Source: Candidatus Methanoperedens sp. (lineage in GTDB: Archaea > Halobacteriota > Methanosarcinia > Methanosarcinales > Methanoperedenaceae). From it: DNA of 52,337 nt. Numbering within the stretch: the stretch's first letter is position 1; each line of letters begins with the position of its first letter. Under the pieces are notes generated by a model. It did not search any database. It saw only the letters and a program-made list of their open reading frames with translations, and was not told the DNA's origin. This document shows, piece after piece, positions 42,508 through 50,359 of this stretch. The stretch covers positions 1 through 52,337 of the forward strand of contig VEPM01000029.1 of assembly GCA_012026795.1 (NCBI GenBank), written 5' to 3'. The translations under genes and the position numbers were made by a program.

Positions 42508-42999
42508 AAATCAATGGATCAAGTCATCGATACATTAATACGTAAAACTCTTAAAACCAGCTTTTTATTATCTTGGCACCAGCCATTTTCCATCGATTTT
42601 TAAGTATTTCTCCTTGTGATCTAGCTCCACGGCACCCCTGGGTTTATAAACGAAACTTTCAATTTTCATTAATATATTAATCATTTGTATTTACCATTTT
42701 GAACTGATTGCCCGGAAATTAGCTCTAATATGCCTAGTAGAAAATCTAGCTCATGTTTCTATGTCATCGAAACATCTGACTCAATATCAGAGCTTTACAG
42801 AGCCGTTTGCAAGGTTTTAACGCCTTAGCAACACTATTAAATTACACTACTAGAAAATTGTGGCTTGAAGTCCTATTATCATTTGAAAATGCTGGTCTAA
42901 TAGAATGATCATGCCAATTATATCCTTAAAATTCTCTATGTTAACGCCTTTGTAAACCTTTGCACTTGAATGAACGGGACTTATCTTAAAAAATAGAAT
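42508..42999. other. Intergenic boundary region with a small ORF and a 7-bp hairpin
   Basis: About 490 bp between the deacetylase gene and the first element gene. It has a 38-codon minus-strand frame (see next entry). It also has an inverted repeat ATGTTTC (42753-42759) with GAAACAT (42769-42775), and the stretches TTAACGCCTTAG (about 42820) and TTAACGCCTTTG (about 42942), possibly related to TTAAATACGCCTTC near 52234. The left end of the element should be here. No tRNA is at this boundary. Confidence 0.4.
42568..42684 (-). CDS. Possible 38-residue small protein
   Basis: ATG at 42684, stop TAA at 42570-42568. The peptide has a KIESFVYKPRGAVELDHKEK stretch and ends in KWLVPR. Composition is plausible for a small basic protein and might be a fragment of a larger one, but no ribosome site stands out and no family is recognised. 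Confidence 0.3.
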   Translation of the reverse strand: MINILMKIESFVYKPRGAVELDHKEKYLKIDGKWLVPR

Positions 43000-43353
43000 T
43001 CACCAGTTTAAGGTGAATTTCATGAAGGGTAGGCCTATCGCCCCATAGCTGACTAAAAATAATATTTCCTGTTTTCTGCTCATCTTGTCCGGGAATAAAT
43101 TGTAAACACAAACTCCGATGCCGAAAATCATCGCAAGTCTGATTAGTACAATGTTATCGACGTACAAGAATGTCATCAGAATACCTATGGTTTTAGCGAC
43201 GATAAGCCCAGAAAATCCAAACTTCTTCAGTATCCATCTAACGATTGGGTTTCCCTCTTTACTCCCTCGTTTTAGGAAATAATATGTTGTCAGTACATCG
43301 CCCAGGCCAAATATGAGGCCAAAAAGGATAAGTTGATTGATTAGGGTAGCCAT
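43000..43353 (-). CDS. Small membrane protein, DUF5658-like
   Basis: 117 residues with a strong AGGAGG ribosome site seven bases before the ATG. Four TM helices with GLGDVLTTYYFLKRGSKEGNP near the start, a signature-like motif of DUF5658 proteins found in archaeal chromosomes and elements. The Asp-Thr-Thr-Tyr in the first helix and the EGNP loop are conserved features in my recollection. Last gene of the minus-strand secreted-protein operon (45528 to 43000). Confidence 0.7.
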   Translation of the reverse strand: MATLINQLILFGLIFGLGDVLTTYYFLKRGSKEGNPIVRWILKKFGFSGLIVAKTIGILMTFLYVDNIVLIRLAMIFGIGVCVYNLFPDKMSRKQEILFLVSYGAIGLPFMKFTLNW

Positions 43354-43371
43354 TTTAGTTTCCTCCTGTTA

Positions 43372-44931
43372 TCATAACCACCCCAATCCCCACGAACTCA
43401 GGAACATCAAAGCAAACCCAACAAAGATTCCACTATCACTGGTTCCTTCACGGATACTCCAAATAAATATAGCAAACCCAATAATGAACATCCACTGGAG
43501 GATCTCTCGTCCAGTTTTATCCTTTCCCATATTTAGGAGATTAATGTTACTCCCAGCTGGAAGAGGAGGAAGCGATGTCTTGTTCACTGTAGGAGTGGGT
43601 GCTCCACCTCCACCTCCAGAACTTCCACCGGTGGACTGTGCGATCACAAAAAATGTTTGATTCCAGGTAGTGCTATTGGTATCTCCACTGTCATCCACGG
43701 CGTTAAATTCAGTGATCTGATATGCTCCCTGGTTCGCCGATCCAAATGCGAAGAACCAAAAGTCATCAGACCCATTGGTCATTGCATAAGTGAAGGGTAT
43801 TGCCATATAAGAGATTATCACATTTGCTGAAGTTATATTGCCATCACTATCGTTGATTTTGACTGAAATTGTTGTTGCTCCAGTATTAGCAACAATTGAG
43901 GTAGAAGAGATCGATTTATTGCTGAATGTGAAGTTATAGTCGTTCACTGTAAAGTTCAGCCAGGTGATATTACTGCTCATAGTTTCTAGAGTAGATACCG
44001 TTTGTGCTGAAAAGTTATAATTACCTTTTGAAAGTCCGAAGAATGTTTTTGTTTCCACTCCCGCAGACACATTGGAGTCCCAGGAACTATTAGACCCAGT
44101 GTAATTTGTCAAATATATATGATCGAAACTCAGTGAGGTTGCATCCGTCCAGGTACATGTCGCCCAAGTTGCCCCATGAGAAGTACAGTCTGGGTCTGTT
44201 ATGATATCGGGGATAAGATCAATGGTAAAATAAGATAAATTTGTGTATTCTGAATAATTATATCCGTCATACGATCTTACTGTCCAATTATACGTCCCTT
44301 CTGGTAGTATGACGTTGGTATTATTATATGAAATATTTGTCAGATAGAGACTTCCGTTTATTTCCAGATCATATGTTAATACATCGCTTTCATTATCAGT
44401 AGAAGACCATGCTAAATTAATAGTAGATGTAGTGTTATACAGACTATTATTTATCGGGGTCAAAAGAGTTGGTATTGTTGGAAGAGTATTGATATAGACT
44501 ACCACTTCTGACGCTGCAGCTACCCAATTGCATCCTGCACTCCAGGATATTCCTAATACTTTTACCGAGAGTGGGAAGTAATCGCTTGTTAGAGCGCTCC
44601 CCAGAATTACCGGTGTCGGAACGTTAGCACTCTGCAGATCATAGGAGGATGATGTATGGTTATATAGCCAAAAATAAGACTGACTTCCGCCATCCTGATA
44701 GTATTGAAATACCGTGACATTTAGAATATTATTCTGATCGATAGTATTTGAATAATTCACATATTGGTAATTAAATACATTGCAGGGGGCTGAGATTACA
44801 GTATTAAGATTTGAATCATTTAGACGTGTATCTGTAGTATTAATTCCTGAAACCATGTGAGGGTCAGACCATGCAGAAGAAATTTCCACAGTAGCTAATA
44901 ATACTAGAAAAATCAATATTATTTTATTCAT
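43372..44931 (-). CDS. Large secreted/glycosylated surface protein with C-terminal membrane helices
   Basis: 519 residues from the ATG at 44931, which has GGAGGG just upstream; a 5' extension in the same frame lacks family support. Signal peptide (ILIFLVLLATVEISSA). The ectodomain has many N-x-S/T sites and at least two Ig/fibronectin-like modules (an STINLAWSSTDNESDVLTYDLE module with NWTVRSYDG, then later DSDGNITSANVIIS). A Ser/Gly/Pro linker (GGSSGGGGGAP) precedes two or three TM helices at the C-terminus. No known family. It overlaps the 152-residue gene by eight bp. The cell-surface or virion-like position fits an element that alters or decorates the envelope. Confidence 0.75.
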   Translation of the reverse strand: MNKIILIFLVLLATVEISSAWSDPHMVSGINTTDTRLNDSNLNTVISAPCNVFNYQYVNYSNTIDQNNILNVTVFQYYQDGGSQSYFWLYNHTSSSYDLQSANVPTPVILGSALTSDYFPLSVKVLGISWSAGCNWVAAASEVVVYINTLPTIPTLLTPINNSLYNTTSTINLAWSSTDNESDVLTYDLEINGSLYLTNISYNNTNVILPEGTYNWTVRSYDGYNYSEYTNLSYFTIDLIPDIITDPDCTSHGATWATCTWTDATSLSFDHIYLTNYTGSNSSWDSNVSAGVETKTFFGLSKGNYNFSAQTVSTLETMSSNITWLNFTVNDYNFTFSNKSISSTSIVANTGATTISVKINDSDGNITSANVIISYMAIPFTYAMTNGSDDFWFFAFGSANQGAYQITEFNAVDDSGDTNSTTWNQTFFVIAQSTGGSSGGGGGAPTPTVNKTSLPPLPAGSNINLLNMGKDKTGREILQWMFIIGFAIFIWSIREGTSDSGIFVGFALMFLSSWGLGWL

Positions 44932-45382
44932 TTTTTCCCTCCGCAAGGTAATATTTCTTTTCAAACTCTCTCGGCGTGAAACCATAACTATTAGCTATAA
45001 CACTCATATAATAATTCGCTCGGAGTACCAGAGTATTGTTTGTAAGCTGCGATTGAAATATTTTGTATCTATGGACATCAGAGGAACCAAAATTGAATAT
45101 TGCCCCTCCGCTGCTTACTTTCCCCGTGATACTTGATGTAGGAGTTGGTGTTGGTGTAGGAGTTGGTGTGGGTGTAGGAGTAATTTCAGGGGCATATTCT
45201 GTACATACTAGCGAATATTCCGGAACAGTCCAACAAAACCAACCGCTGCATTCAGTATGAGACCCTGTTTGTATCCATTTCCAAGACAAGCATTCTGCCG
45301 CACCAGCAGTAGCGGGACTAGATAATGCAATTAGTATGATTATGGCAAAACCATACATAACCGATTGAATATTTTTTTTCAT
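44924..45382 (-). CDS. Secreted protein with a TP-repeat linker
   Basis: 152 residues. Signal peptide (MYGFAIIILIALSSPATAGA), a Cys-rich segment (CLSWKW, CSGWFCW, VCTEY), a TP dipeptide linker (ITPTPTPTPTPT), then a tail with a GGAIFNFGSSDVHRY block, and no C-terminal membrane helix. The Cys likely form disulfides outside the cell. ATGA overlap with the upstream RHH gene and eight-bp overlap with the downstream glycoprotein gene show it is translated with them. Confidence 0.7.
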   Translation of the reverse strand: MKKNIQSVMYGFAIIILIALSSPATAGAAECLSWKWIQTGSHTECSGWFCWTVPEYSLVCTEYAPEITPTPTPTPTPTPTPTSSITGKVSSGGAIFNFGSSDVHRYKIFQSQLTNNTLVLRANYYMSVIANSYGFTPREFEKKYYLAEGKNE

Positions 45383-45528
45383 TTATTTCCCTTCTTCTGA
45401 TATTTTAACATTAGATCGCGGATTCCTTCTCGAATCGCTTCGGCTTTATCCGTAAAGATGTCCTCCTCAACTAGGGAATTTAATTCTCCCATTAACGTTT
45501 CTGATATATTCATGCAAAATCTTGGCAT
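45379..45528 (-). CDS. Ribbon-helix-helix (CopG/MetJ-type) DNA-binding protein
   Basis: 49 residues, too short for an automatic frame list. Start ATG at 45528, stop overlapping the next ATG (ATGA). The N-terminal beta strand MPRFCMNIS and the following helices (ETLMGELNSLVEEDIFTDKAEAIREGIRDLM) match the RHH pattern, including the TDKAEAIREGIRDL helix typical of antitoxins and plasmid regulators. A TATA-like TATATATAG lies about 25 bp upstream (45551-45560), so it is probably leaderless. It heads the operon with the two secreted proteins and DUF5658 and may autoregulate it. Confidence 0.75.
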   Translation of the reverse strand: MPRFCMNISETLMGELNSLVEEDIFTDKAEAIREGIRDLMLKYQKKGNK

Positions 45529-45750
45529 AAGGTAACATGTGCCATTCCGCTATATATATTCATCTTTTATATATAAAATCTGTAATCCTCTAACTATTTT
45601 TATTCTTTACATTGTCGAGCCCTGGAATTCAATTAATGCTAGATTCCAAGATGCATAGGTAGCTTCTGAACTACCAAACCCGAACGACTCTTTGGTCAAC
45701 GATAAAAAATTAATGCAGGACTAAAATACAATAAAAAAGTCTCAAAACCT
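45529..45750. other. Gap between the RHH operon and the fusexin-like operon
   Basis: About 220 bp without a gene. It holds the TATA-like stretch of the RHH operon (near 45551-45575) and, on the other side, no clear terminator for the 108-residue gene. A TAGCTTCTGAACTACC inverted stretch near 45660 may be part of an operator. Confidence 0.35.
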
Positions 45751-46077
45751 TTACGGTTCTGGGGGCAGATCTAAATTCATCGAGCTTGATCGCGGTTTGA
45801 ATTCGTGAGGTTCATCTATCGGTTCCTCTTTCTTCCGAGATAATGTCTTTCGGCCCGTATCAATAAGGTAGCCCGTAAGACCCTGATCCATTAGGTTTAA
45901 GGCCTTTTTATCCTTCTCCTTCACTTGAAATCGTCGCTCTGATCCCAAATCTGCGACTCTTTGTTCCGTTTTCTCTTCACCGACTTTACCTAAATAAATG
46001 GCCTCAGTCTTACCATCTACTGTTCGGTAGTCGTAGACATACTTATTATTCCCTATTTCTCTGATTATCAAGGTCAT
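45751..46077 (-). CDS. Small basic protein, paralogue A (MTLIIREIGN type)
   Basis: 108 residues from the ATG at 46077, four bases after the stop of the 622-residue gene, with GGTGAG upstream. It begins MTLIIREIGNNKYVYDYRTV and has YLGKVGEE, followed by a charged C-terminal half (KEEPIDEPHEFK). The first about 45 residues are clearly related to the 65-residue protein at 47947-48144. The C-terminal extension is specific to this copy. No family recognised; the strand-rich start looks like a small SH3-like or OB-like fold. Soluble. Confidence 0.65.
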   Translation of the reverse strand: MTLIIREIGNNKYVYDYRTVDGKTEAIYLGKVGEEKTEQRVADLGSERRFQVKEKDKKALNLMDQGLTGYLIDTGRKTLSRKKEEPIDEPHEFKPRSSSMNLDLPPEP

Positions 46078-46081
46078 AATC

Positions 46082-47950
46082 TCACCAAGGTCTCCATGAT
46101 AAAACACCTTCAATAGCGCTTCCGACCCCCTGTATAATCAGGTAGGTCTGGATTATAATATACAGAATCACTATCCCGACCCAGAACATCCCGTTCTTAT
46201 ACCATCCTTTTGTGAAGGCCATGAATCCGAAAATGACCAAAATAGCACCCCAGAGAACTGGGGTCAAGTCAATCACTTCTTCGCAATTTTGGGTGCATGG
46301 AGCAGTTGGAGGGGTCTGAGTGACCGTTGGGAGTCCTGATTTATCGAGATCCTTACAGGAATATTTTCCCGATAGATAGTCCAGAGTTTTTCCATTACAA
46401 TCCAGGATCACTTGCCAGCTCATTCCGTCCGTCCGACACTGACTTACAATGAGACCGTCAGCTCTTTGTTCTCCAGGAGTACAAGCCTTTGGAACTGTCA
46501 TCGATATAGTGAAGTCTCTTGTGGCCATATTGGATGGCTTATTAACATCTGCTACGGTCATTGTAGCAGTTTTGGAAATTGCTGATGATGCTGATCCATG
46601 TCCTATCTGTACAGATATCATTCCAGAACCACCGGCTTCTACTGTGGTCCTTGCGGTCTGTGTGTTAGATGTCGGATAGAAAGTTCCAGTTGGGTCGGTA
46701 AATGTTGCGGAGAATGTCCCTGTGGCACTACCAATATTTCGGAAGGTAACTACTGCTACCCCGTTTGAATCTCCGCTGGCGAACGGGTTCACCACGATAT
46801 TGGTTATTTCGGGTTTTCCTACCGGTATTAACACACCGAGTTTAGCCGCTTTTACCAGCCATGTGATTTGGGGTATTCCTATTCTGTGATCGGCTAAGGT
46901 TATCACTACATTCCCAGAACTAGCAGTGCCTGAGGTCTTCTCAGATACAACGGTGGCCGCATCATATCCAATCTGATCATTGCGAGACACCAGAGTGTCC
47001 ACGACCGCATTATGTCGATTGATAATAGTTTGAATGTTAGAACAAGTACTTTCATAGCATGCACCTCCTGCAGGTGATTTCTGGACAGATCCCAAAGCTG
47101 CTTTTTCAGTAGCTAGAGACTGAGTATATGAATCATAATAATTAAATGTAGATATACTCCAGAAGTTATTATTTGGTTGAAACGTTGCGATATAATTAGC
47201 AGGGCTTGGATATCCTTGACCGGTCACCAAACTTCCAGTCCATTTTGCATTTGCCACCCATCCATTATAATCACTGAAATCAACCGAGCCTCCCAAATTG
47301 CTTCCTATGGTTTTGGTGATGGCCTGTCCATTGATCGAAACCGTAGCCTGTCCGCTCCAATCTATGGTTGGATTATCGATTCTACCATAAGATCCAACAG
47401 ACACCAGATTCACAGCATAGGCATCATTCGCACCTAAAGGAGAGGGTAAATATAGGAAACACCAGGTTGTTCCGGAAGGGCAAGCTGCGGGAGTAGAACT
47501 TAACCATCCTGTTCTGCCGTAATGCGTGATAGAAAACTTATACAGAGATCCTTGATTTTGTATTGGATATCTCAAGGTTTCGCTGATATGTCCTACTTCC
47601 AGATGGAGAGGATACTGAACGGTCAAACCAGACATATAACTCTTGAAGGTCTGACTTGTGAGGGTAGTACCAACTACACTTTGACCTCCACCATCTGCAA
47701 CTGTGTTAACGATAAAGTTGGCTGAAGCTAAATCATTATCATTGGAAATGGTTGTACTCGGGCTTATGCTAGTTACAGTCATTCCCGTGGATCCACCACT
47801 GATACTTAGAGGACGAAGATTGTTTTGGACTTGGGCTTTTATCTTATTTGCCCAATTCTGAATATCATCTAGGGGGGAAGCTGTAGCAACCCCAGCTAGA
47901 CTTATGATAATTAAGGATATGATTAAGATGATTGGGATTTTTCGGTTCAT
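46082..47950 (-). CDS. Secreted membrane protein, fusexin-like (Fsx1/HAP2 superfamily candidate)
   Basis: 622 residues. Signal peptide (IILIISLIIISLAGVATA). A long beta-rich ectodomain lacks obvious N-glycosylation crowding. Paired Cys surround CPSGTTWCFLYLP (about 150-163), and a second pair is CYESTC (about 297-302). Near residue 385 the sequence ITWLVKAAKLGVLIPVGKPEI leads into a CARDB/Ig-like module (NPFASGDSNGVAVVTFRNIGSATGTF), then a short Cys-rich domain (ACTPGEQRADG, VSQCRTDGMSW, DCNGK, SCKD) and two C-terminal TM helices. Signal peptide, three-part ectodomain, Ig-like then Cys-rich domain and C-terminal helices match the layout of archaeal fusexins, which mediate cell-cell fusion. 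This is a recollection-based inference. A different viral spike or S-layer-like protein is possible. ATGA-coupled to the 65-residue gene upstream. Confidence 0.45.
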   Translation of the reverse strand: MNRKIPIILIISLIIISLAGVATASPLDDIQNWANKIKAQVQNNLRPLSISGGSTGMTVTSISPSTTISNDNDLASANFIVNTVADGGGQSVVGTTLTSQTFKSYMSGLTVQYPLHLEVGHISETLRYPIQNQGSLYKFSITHYGRTGWLSSTPAACPSGTTWCFLYLPSPLGANDAYAVNLVSVGSYGRIDNPTIDWSGQATVSINGQAITKTIGSNLGGSVDFSDYNGWVANAKWTGSLVTGQGYPSPANYIATFQPNNNFWSISTFNYYDSYTQSLATEKAALGSVQKSPAGGACYESTCSNIQTIINRHNAVVDTLVSRNDQIGYDAATVVSEKTSGTASSGNVVITLADHRIGIPQITWLVKAAKLGVLIPVGKPEITNIVVNPFASGDSNGVAVVTFRNIGSATGTFSATFTDPTGTFYPTSNTQTARTTVEAGGSGMISVQIGHGSASSAISKTATMTVADVNKPSNMATRDFTISMTVPKACTPGEQRADGLIVSQCRTDGMSWQVILDCNGKTLDYLSGKYSCKDLDKSGLPTVTQTPPTAPCTQNCEEVIDLTPVLWGAILVIFGFMAFTKGWYKNGMFWVGIVILYIIIQTYLIIQGVGSAIEGVLSWRPW

Positions 47951-48144
47951 ATTTTTCCCTTCCCGGAGATTTTTTGATATTTCTGTCGAACTTCCTCGAC
48001 CCGCTTTTTCCCAAGGTTTTTGACTTTTTCATCCGTTTGAGGATTTCCAACCCTCCCTAAGTAAGTGGCTTTGGTTTTTCCCGCCACTTTGGTATAATCA
48101 TAAACATAACGGCTGTTACCGATTTCCCGTATTACCAGTGTCAT
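47947..48144 (-). CDS. Small basic protein, paralogue B (MTLVIREIGN type)
   Basis: 65 residues. It shares the N-terminal half with the gene at 45751-46077 (MTLVIREIGN, YVYDY, YLG+VG) but lacks the acidic C-terminal extension and ends basic (KISGKGKI). It is the first gene of the three-gene fusexin-like operon and overlaps the large gene by ATGA. AGGTGA precedes its start. Two paralogues flanking one membrane protein suggest a dedicated role with it, for example as regulators or DNA-binding partners. Confidence 0.65.
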   Translation of the reverse strand: MTLVIREIGNSRYVYDYTKVAGKTKATYLGRVGNPQTDEKVKNLGKKRVEEVRQKYQKISGKGKI

Positions 48145-48172
48145 ATATAATCACCTATATACTACTGGCTTT

Positions 48173-48226
48173 TTCCCGTATATATAGGCCGTCCCGTCGG
48201 TGGCTAGTGAATTTAATATACGGGAA
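48173..48226. promoter_or_regulatory. Operator-like inverted repeat TTCCCGTATA / TATACGGGAA
   Basis: Two perfect 10-bp half-sites (48173-48182 and 48217-48226) separated by 34 bp. On the minus strand the right part of one overlaps the TATA-like box CCTATATATACGG that would drive the fusexin-like operon, whose first start is at 48144. It is a likely repressor-binding site. Confidence 0.6.
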
Positions 48227-48262
48227 TCCTTCCACATTCGGGAAAAATTTTCACTTTGCCGA

Positions 48263-48406
48263 CTATTCAAGCAAAGCCGTATCCCCAGTTCTTAAAAACT
48301 GAGTGAACCTTTCCTTATGCATTCGTTGCCGACGATAATATAGAATTACCGTCAGGATTATGCCGAATGCTACTGAAATCCAAAGGTATACCTGAGCGTC
48401 ATTCAT
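48263..48406 (-). CDS. Small single-TM protein
   Basis: 47 residues; ATG at 48406 overlaps the stop of the upstream gene by one base (TGATG), so translation is coupled. A short hydrophilic start (NDAQVY), one TM helix (WISVAFGIILTVILYY) and a basic arginine-rich tail (RRQRMHKERF). It could be a holin-like or accessory membrane protein. No ribosome site is needed because of the coupling. Not in any known family I can name. Confidence 0.6.
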   Translation of the reverse strand: MNDAQVYLWISVAFGIILTVILYYRRQRMHKERFTQFLRTGDTALLE

Positions 48407-48657
48407 CAAGAAGTGCTCCTTCGGATAAGTCGGGTATTCACAATTTCTAGTTCGTCGATCCTTTCTTTTAGTTCGCTGATCTCGAAAGTATGCTTTTCCT
48501 TCATAATTTGCATCTCATTCATCTGATCCTCTATGACCTGTTTCAGATGCAGTATCTCTTGATGCTGAGCCCTAATTGTCCTCTTATCGAGCTCCACCAT
48601 AGAGTTATGCTGGTTTCGAGAAAGGTCATGCCCACATATCCAACACATTTTAACCAA
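48406..48657 (-). CDS. Small protein with CxxC start and coiled coil
   Basis: 83 residues. The start (MCWICGHDLSRNQH) has a CxxC and possible His ligands for zinc. Residues 28-75 form a heptad-rich coiled coil (LHLKQVIEDQMNEMQIMKEK, SELKERIDELEIV). It overlaps the next gene upstream by eight bp. It resembles a small version of the N-terminal part of the 375-residue protein (which also starts MCFLC), so the two may dimerise together. Confidence 0.6.
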   Translation of the reverse strand: MVKMCWICGHDLSRNQHNSMVELDKRTIRAQHQEILHLKQVIEDQMNEMQIMKEKHTFEISELKERIDELEIVNTRLIRRSTS

Positions 48658-49024
48658 CTCTTGGCTTTACCGGGTCTCTTTTCATCTGTTCTAGGATACT
48701 CTTACCCTGATCCTGTGTTTTCCAGACAATGTGGAGCTCTTCACCATTTCGGAATAGCGTTAGAAGCTTTCCCAATACGCGCTTGCCTTTCACCGTACAT
48801 TTATATTGGATTAGTTTGCCCTTTCGTCTACGCGCTCTCAAATATGGTCTATCATATTTCCTATTTAGGCCAGACAATCGGCTTTGGATTTGATCTTTTG
48901 GATAATCAGGAATCTCAGATGAAACTTCCAACGATGTTTTCCACGTATCCTTACACAGGAATAGAATTTGGAGTTTAAGCTTGTTAAAGCCTGTAAATCG
49001 TCTATGTGTATACATAGTAATCAT
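48650..49024 (-). CDS. Winged-helix DNA-binding protein
   Basis: The frame is open from 49099 (TTG), but the ATG at 49024 is the more convincing start because it begins just before the domain, giving 124 residues. The winged-helix region is KLKLQILFLCKDTWKTSLEVSSEIPDYPKDQIQSRLSGLNRKYDRPYLRARRRKG. The domain layout is helix, helix, recognition helix and a basic wing. It overlaps the 83-residue gene by eight bp. Probably a regulator of the element's operons; archaeal elements often encode several such proteins. Confidence 0.65.
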   Translation of the reverse strand: MITMYTHRRFTGFNKLKLQILFLCKDTWKTSLEVSSEIPDYPKDQIQSRLSGLNRKYDRPYLRARRRKGKLIQYKCTVKGKRVLGKLLTLFRNGEELHIVWKTQDQGKSILEQMKRDPVKPRVG

Positions 49025-49238
49025 TTCTATTGGGCTGTAGGTTTGATGATCTGTAGGCTTGAAGTATGGAGTTCTGTAGCTTGAAAAAAAGTCGATCAAC
49101 TGGCAACCACGTAACTATCTCTCTATCGAATTCCCAGAACGCTTTCGGTAAGCTACCTACAGAAAAAAATAGTAAGCATTTTTCCGTTAATTCGGTAAGC
49201 AAACTTTGGATTGGATAACCGGACATTTTAAATGACAT
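49002..49238 (-). CDS. Possible 78-residue protein overlapping the winged-helix gene
   Basis: ATG at 49238 with GAGGG about nine bases upstream, its start overlapping the last codons of the 375-residue gene. It runs over the 5' part of the longer winged-helix frame in another phase. Hydrophilic and Trp/Phe-containing, no family. The ribosome site and coupling make it possible, the overlap of 23 to 98 bp makes it uncertain. Confidence 0.3.
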   Translation of the reverse strand: MSFKMSGYPIQSLLTELTEKCLLFFSVGSLPKAFWEFDREIVTWLPVDRLFFKLQNSILQAYRSSNLQPNRNDYYVYT

Positions 49239-50355
49239 GGACTTGACCCTCTTCAGATACTTTAAGAACTTTCTTATCCCATAATGACTTAATATATCTA
49301 GAAAGATTACTTGGATCCATTTCTAGAGTTCTGGCTATCTCACTCTTATGAAGGTCAGGATGGTCTTTAACAAAAGCCAAAACCTTATTCTCATTAGGAG
49401 ATAGTTTCACTTCACAGACATCCACTACGGCAGTAGAAGGACTAACAACTTCTTCGATATCTGCAGAGTCGGTATCAGCACTTACAGATTCTGACCCATC
49501 ACTATCTGTTGGCGAATCTACAGATAGGGGTATAGTACTTACAACAATGGGAAGATTTTGAGGTTTCTCATTTAACAAATCGCTGGGTGACAAGGTATGG
49601 GTTACCTCTTTGCTTACAGTTTTGTGAGGACTCAGCTTTTTGTTCTTGAGGGTCTTGATTAAATCCAGTGGATATGAGGTTCCATCTGTGAAAATGCATT
49701 GACCTTTTTCCACTCTGACCGGAATTTCTATCAGATGATTTCGCTTAACTTTGATTAGTCCGATGGTAGTTTCTCCATCAATGCATCCGACATATGCGAC
49801 TTCATTTTCATCCTCACCCATGAAAATCCATTCATAAGTGGTGACTGCTGCTGATAAAGCTGCTTTCTTCTCATTCAAATCCTTCCTTACTCTCTCCATA
49901 TTTTCGAAATTAATAAGACACGAACCACATCGAGGTTGAACGGCTTTAGTAGCAATAAGTGAAGGGGGTACATGCATTTCGGATAGATGAGTGGACAGAA
50001 TATCAGATACTCTTATGGTTTCCTCTCCGGTAGATTCTATCGTTTCCATATGATCACAGTAAGGACATTGAATTTCAAGATGGTGATTTATGTATTCCTT
50101 GGGTCTCTGTGTGCATTTTTGTCTTAGCAAGGAGTTTTCTTCATTTAATTTCTGATTATCCTTATGAAGATCCTCAAGTTCCCAATCTTTCTGATCGATT
50201 ATTTTGGAGAACTGTAACTTTTCATTTTTCAGAGAGGTTTTTAGCTCATCTATAATTGAATTTGCTTTAGCGGTATGCGAATTCGCTTCTATGGCCTCCT
50301 TCCGACGGTTTTGGTATTCCTCTTCTGTGCGTGAATTTTGGCATAAAAAACACAT
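49228..50355 (-). CDS. Zinc-finger, coiled-coil and C-terminal winged-helix protein
   Basis: 375 residues with a good GAGGAGG ribosome site. Start MCFLC (CxxC), a charged coiled coil (about 25-80), then a C2H2-like finger CPYCDHMETIESTGEETIRV with HLSEMH (about 96-128). A further CGSC (about 143-146), then a KVKRNHLIEIPVRVEKGQCI beta module (about 195-230), a Ser/Asp-rich linker (about 265-315) and a C-terminal wHTH (SPNENKVLAFVKDHPDLHKSEIARTLEMDPSNLSRYIKSLWDKKVLKV). The composite suggests a sequence-specific DNA-binding factor, perhaps the replication or transcription controller of the element. I know no protein with this exact layout. Confidence 0.75.
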   Translation of the reverse strand: MCFLCQNSRTEEEYQNRRKEAIEANSHTAKANSIIDELKTSLKNEKLQFSKIIDQKDWELEDLHKDNQKLNEENSLLRQKCTQRPKEYINHHLEIQCPYCDHMETIESTGEETIRVSDILSTHLSEMHVPPSLIATKAVQPRCGSCLINFENMERVRKDLNEKKAALSAAVTTYEWIFMGEDENEVAYVGCIDGETTIGLIKVKRNHLIEIPVRVEKGQCIFTDGTSYPLDLIKTLKNKKLSPHKTVSKEVTHTLSPSDLLNEKPQNLPIVVSTIPLSVDSPTDSDGSESVSADTDSADIEEVVSPSTAVVDVCEVKLSPNENKVLAFVKDHPDLHKSEIARTLEMDPSNLSRYIKSLWDKKVLKVSEEGQVHVI

Positions 50356-50359
50356 AAGT

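Noticed and set aside
45063-45260. Plus-strand 65-residue frame with VGVGVG repeat
   Set aside because: It is the complement of the TP-repeat linker of the secreted protein on the minus strand.
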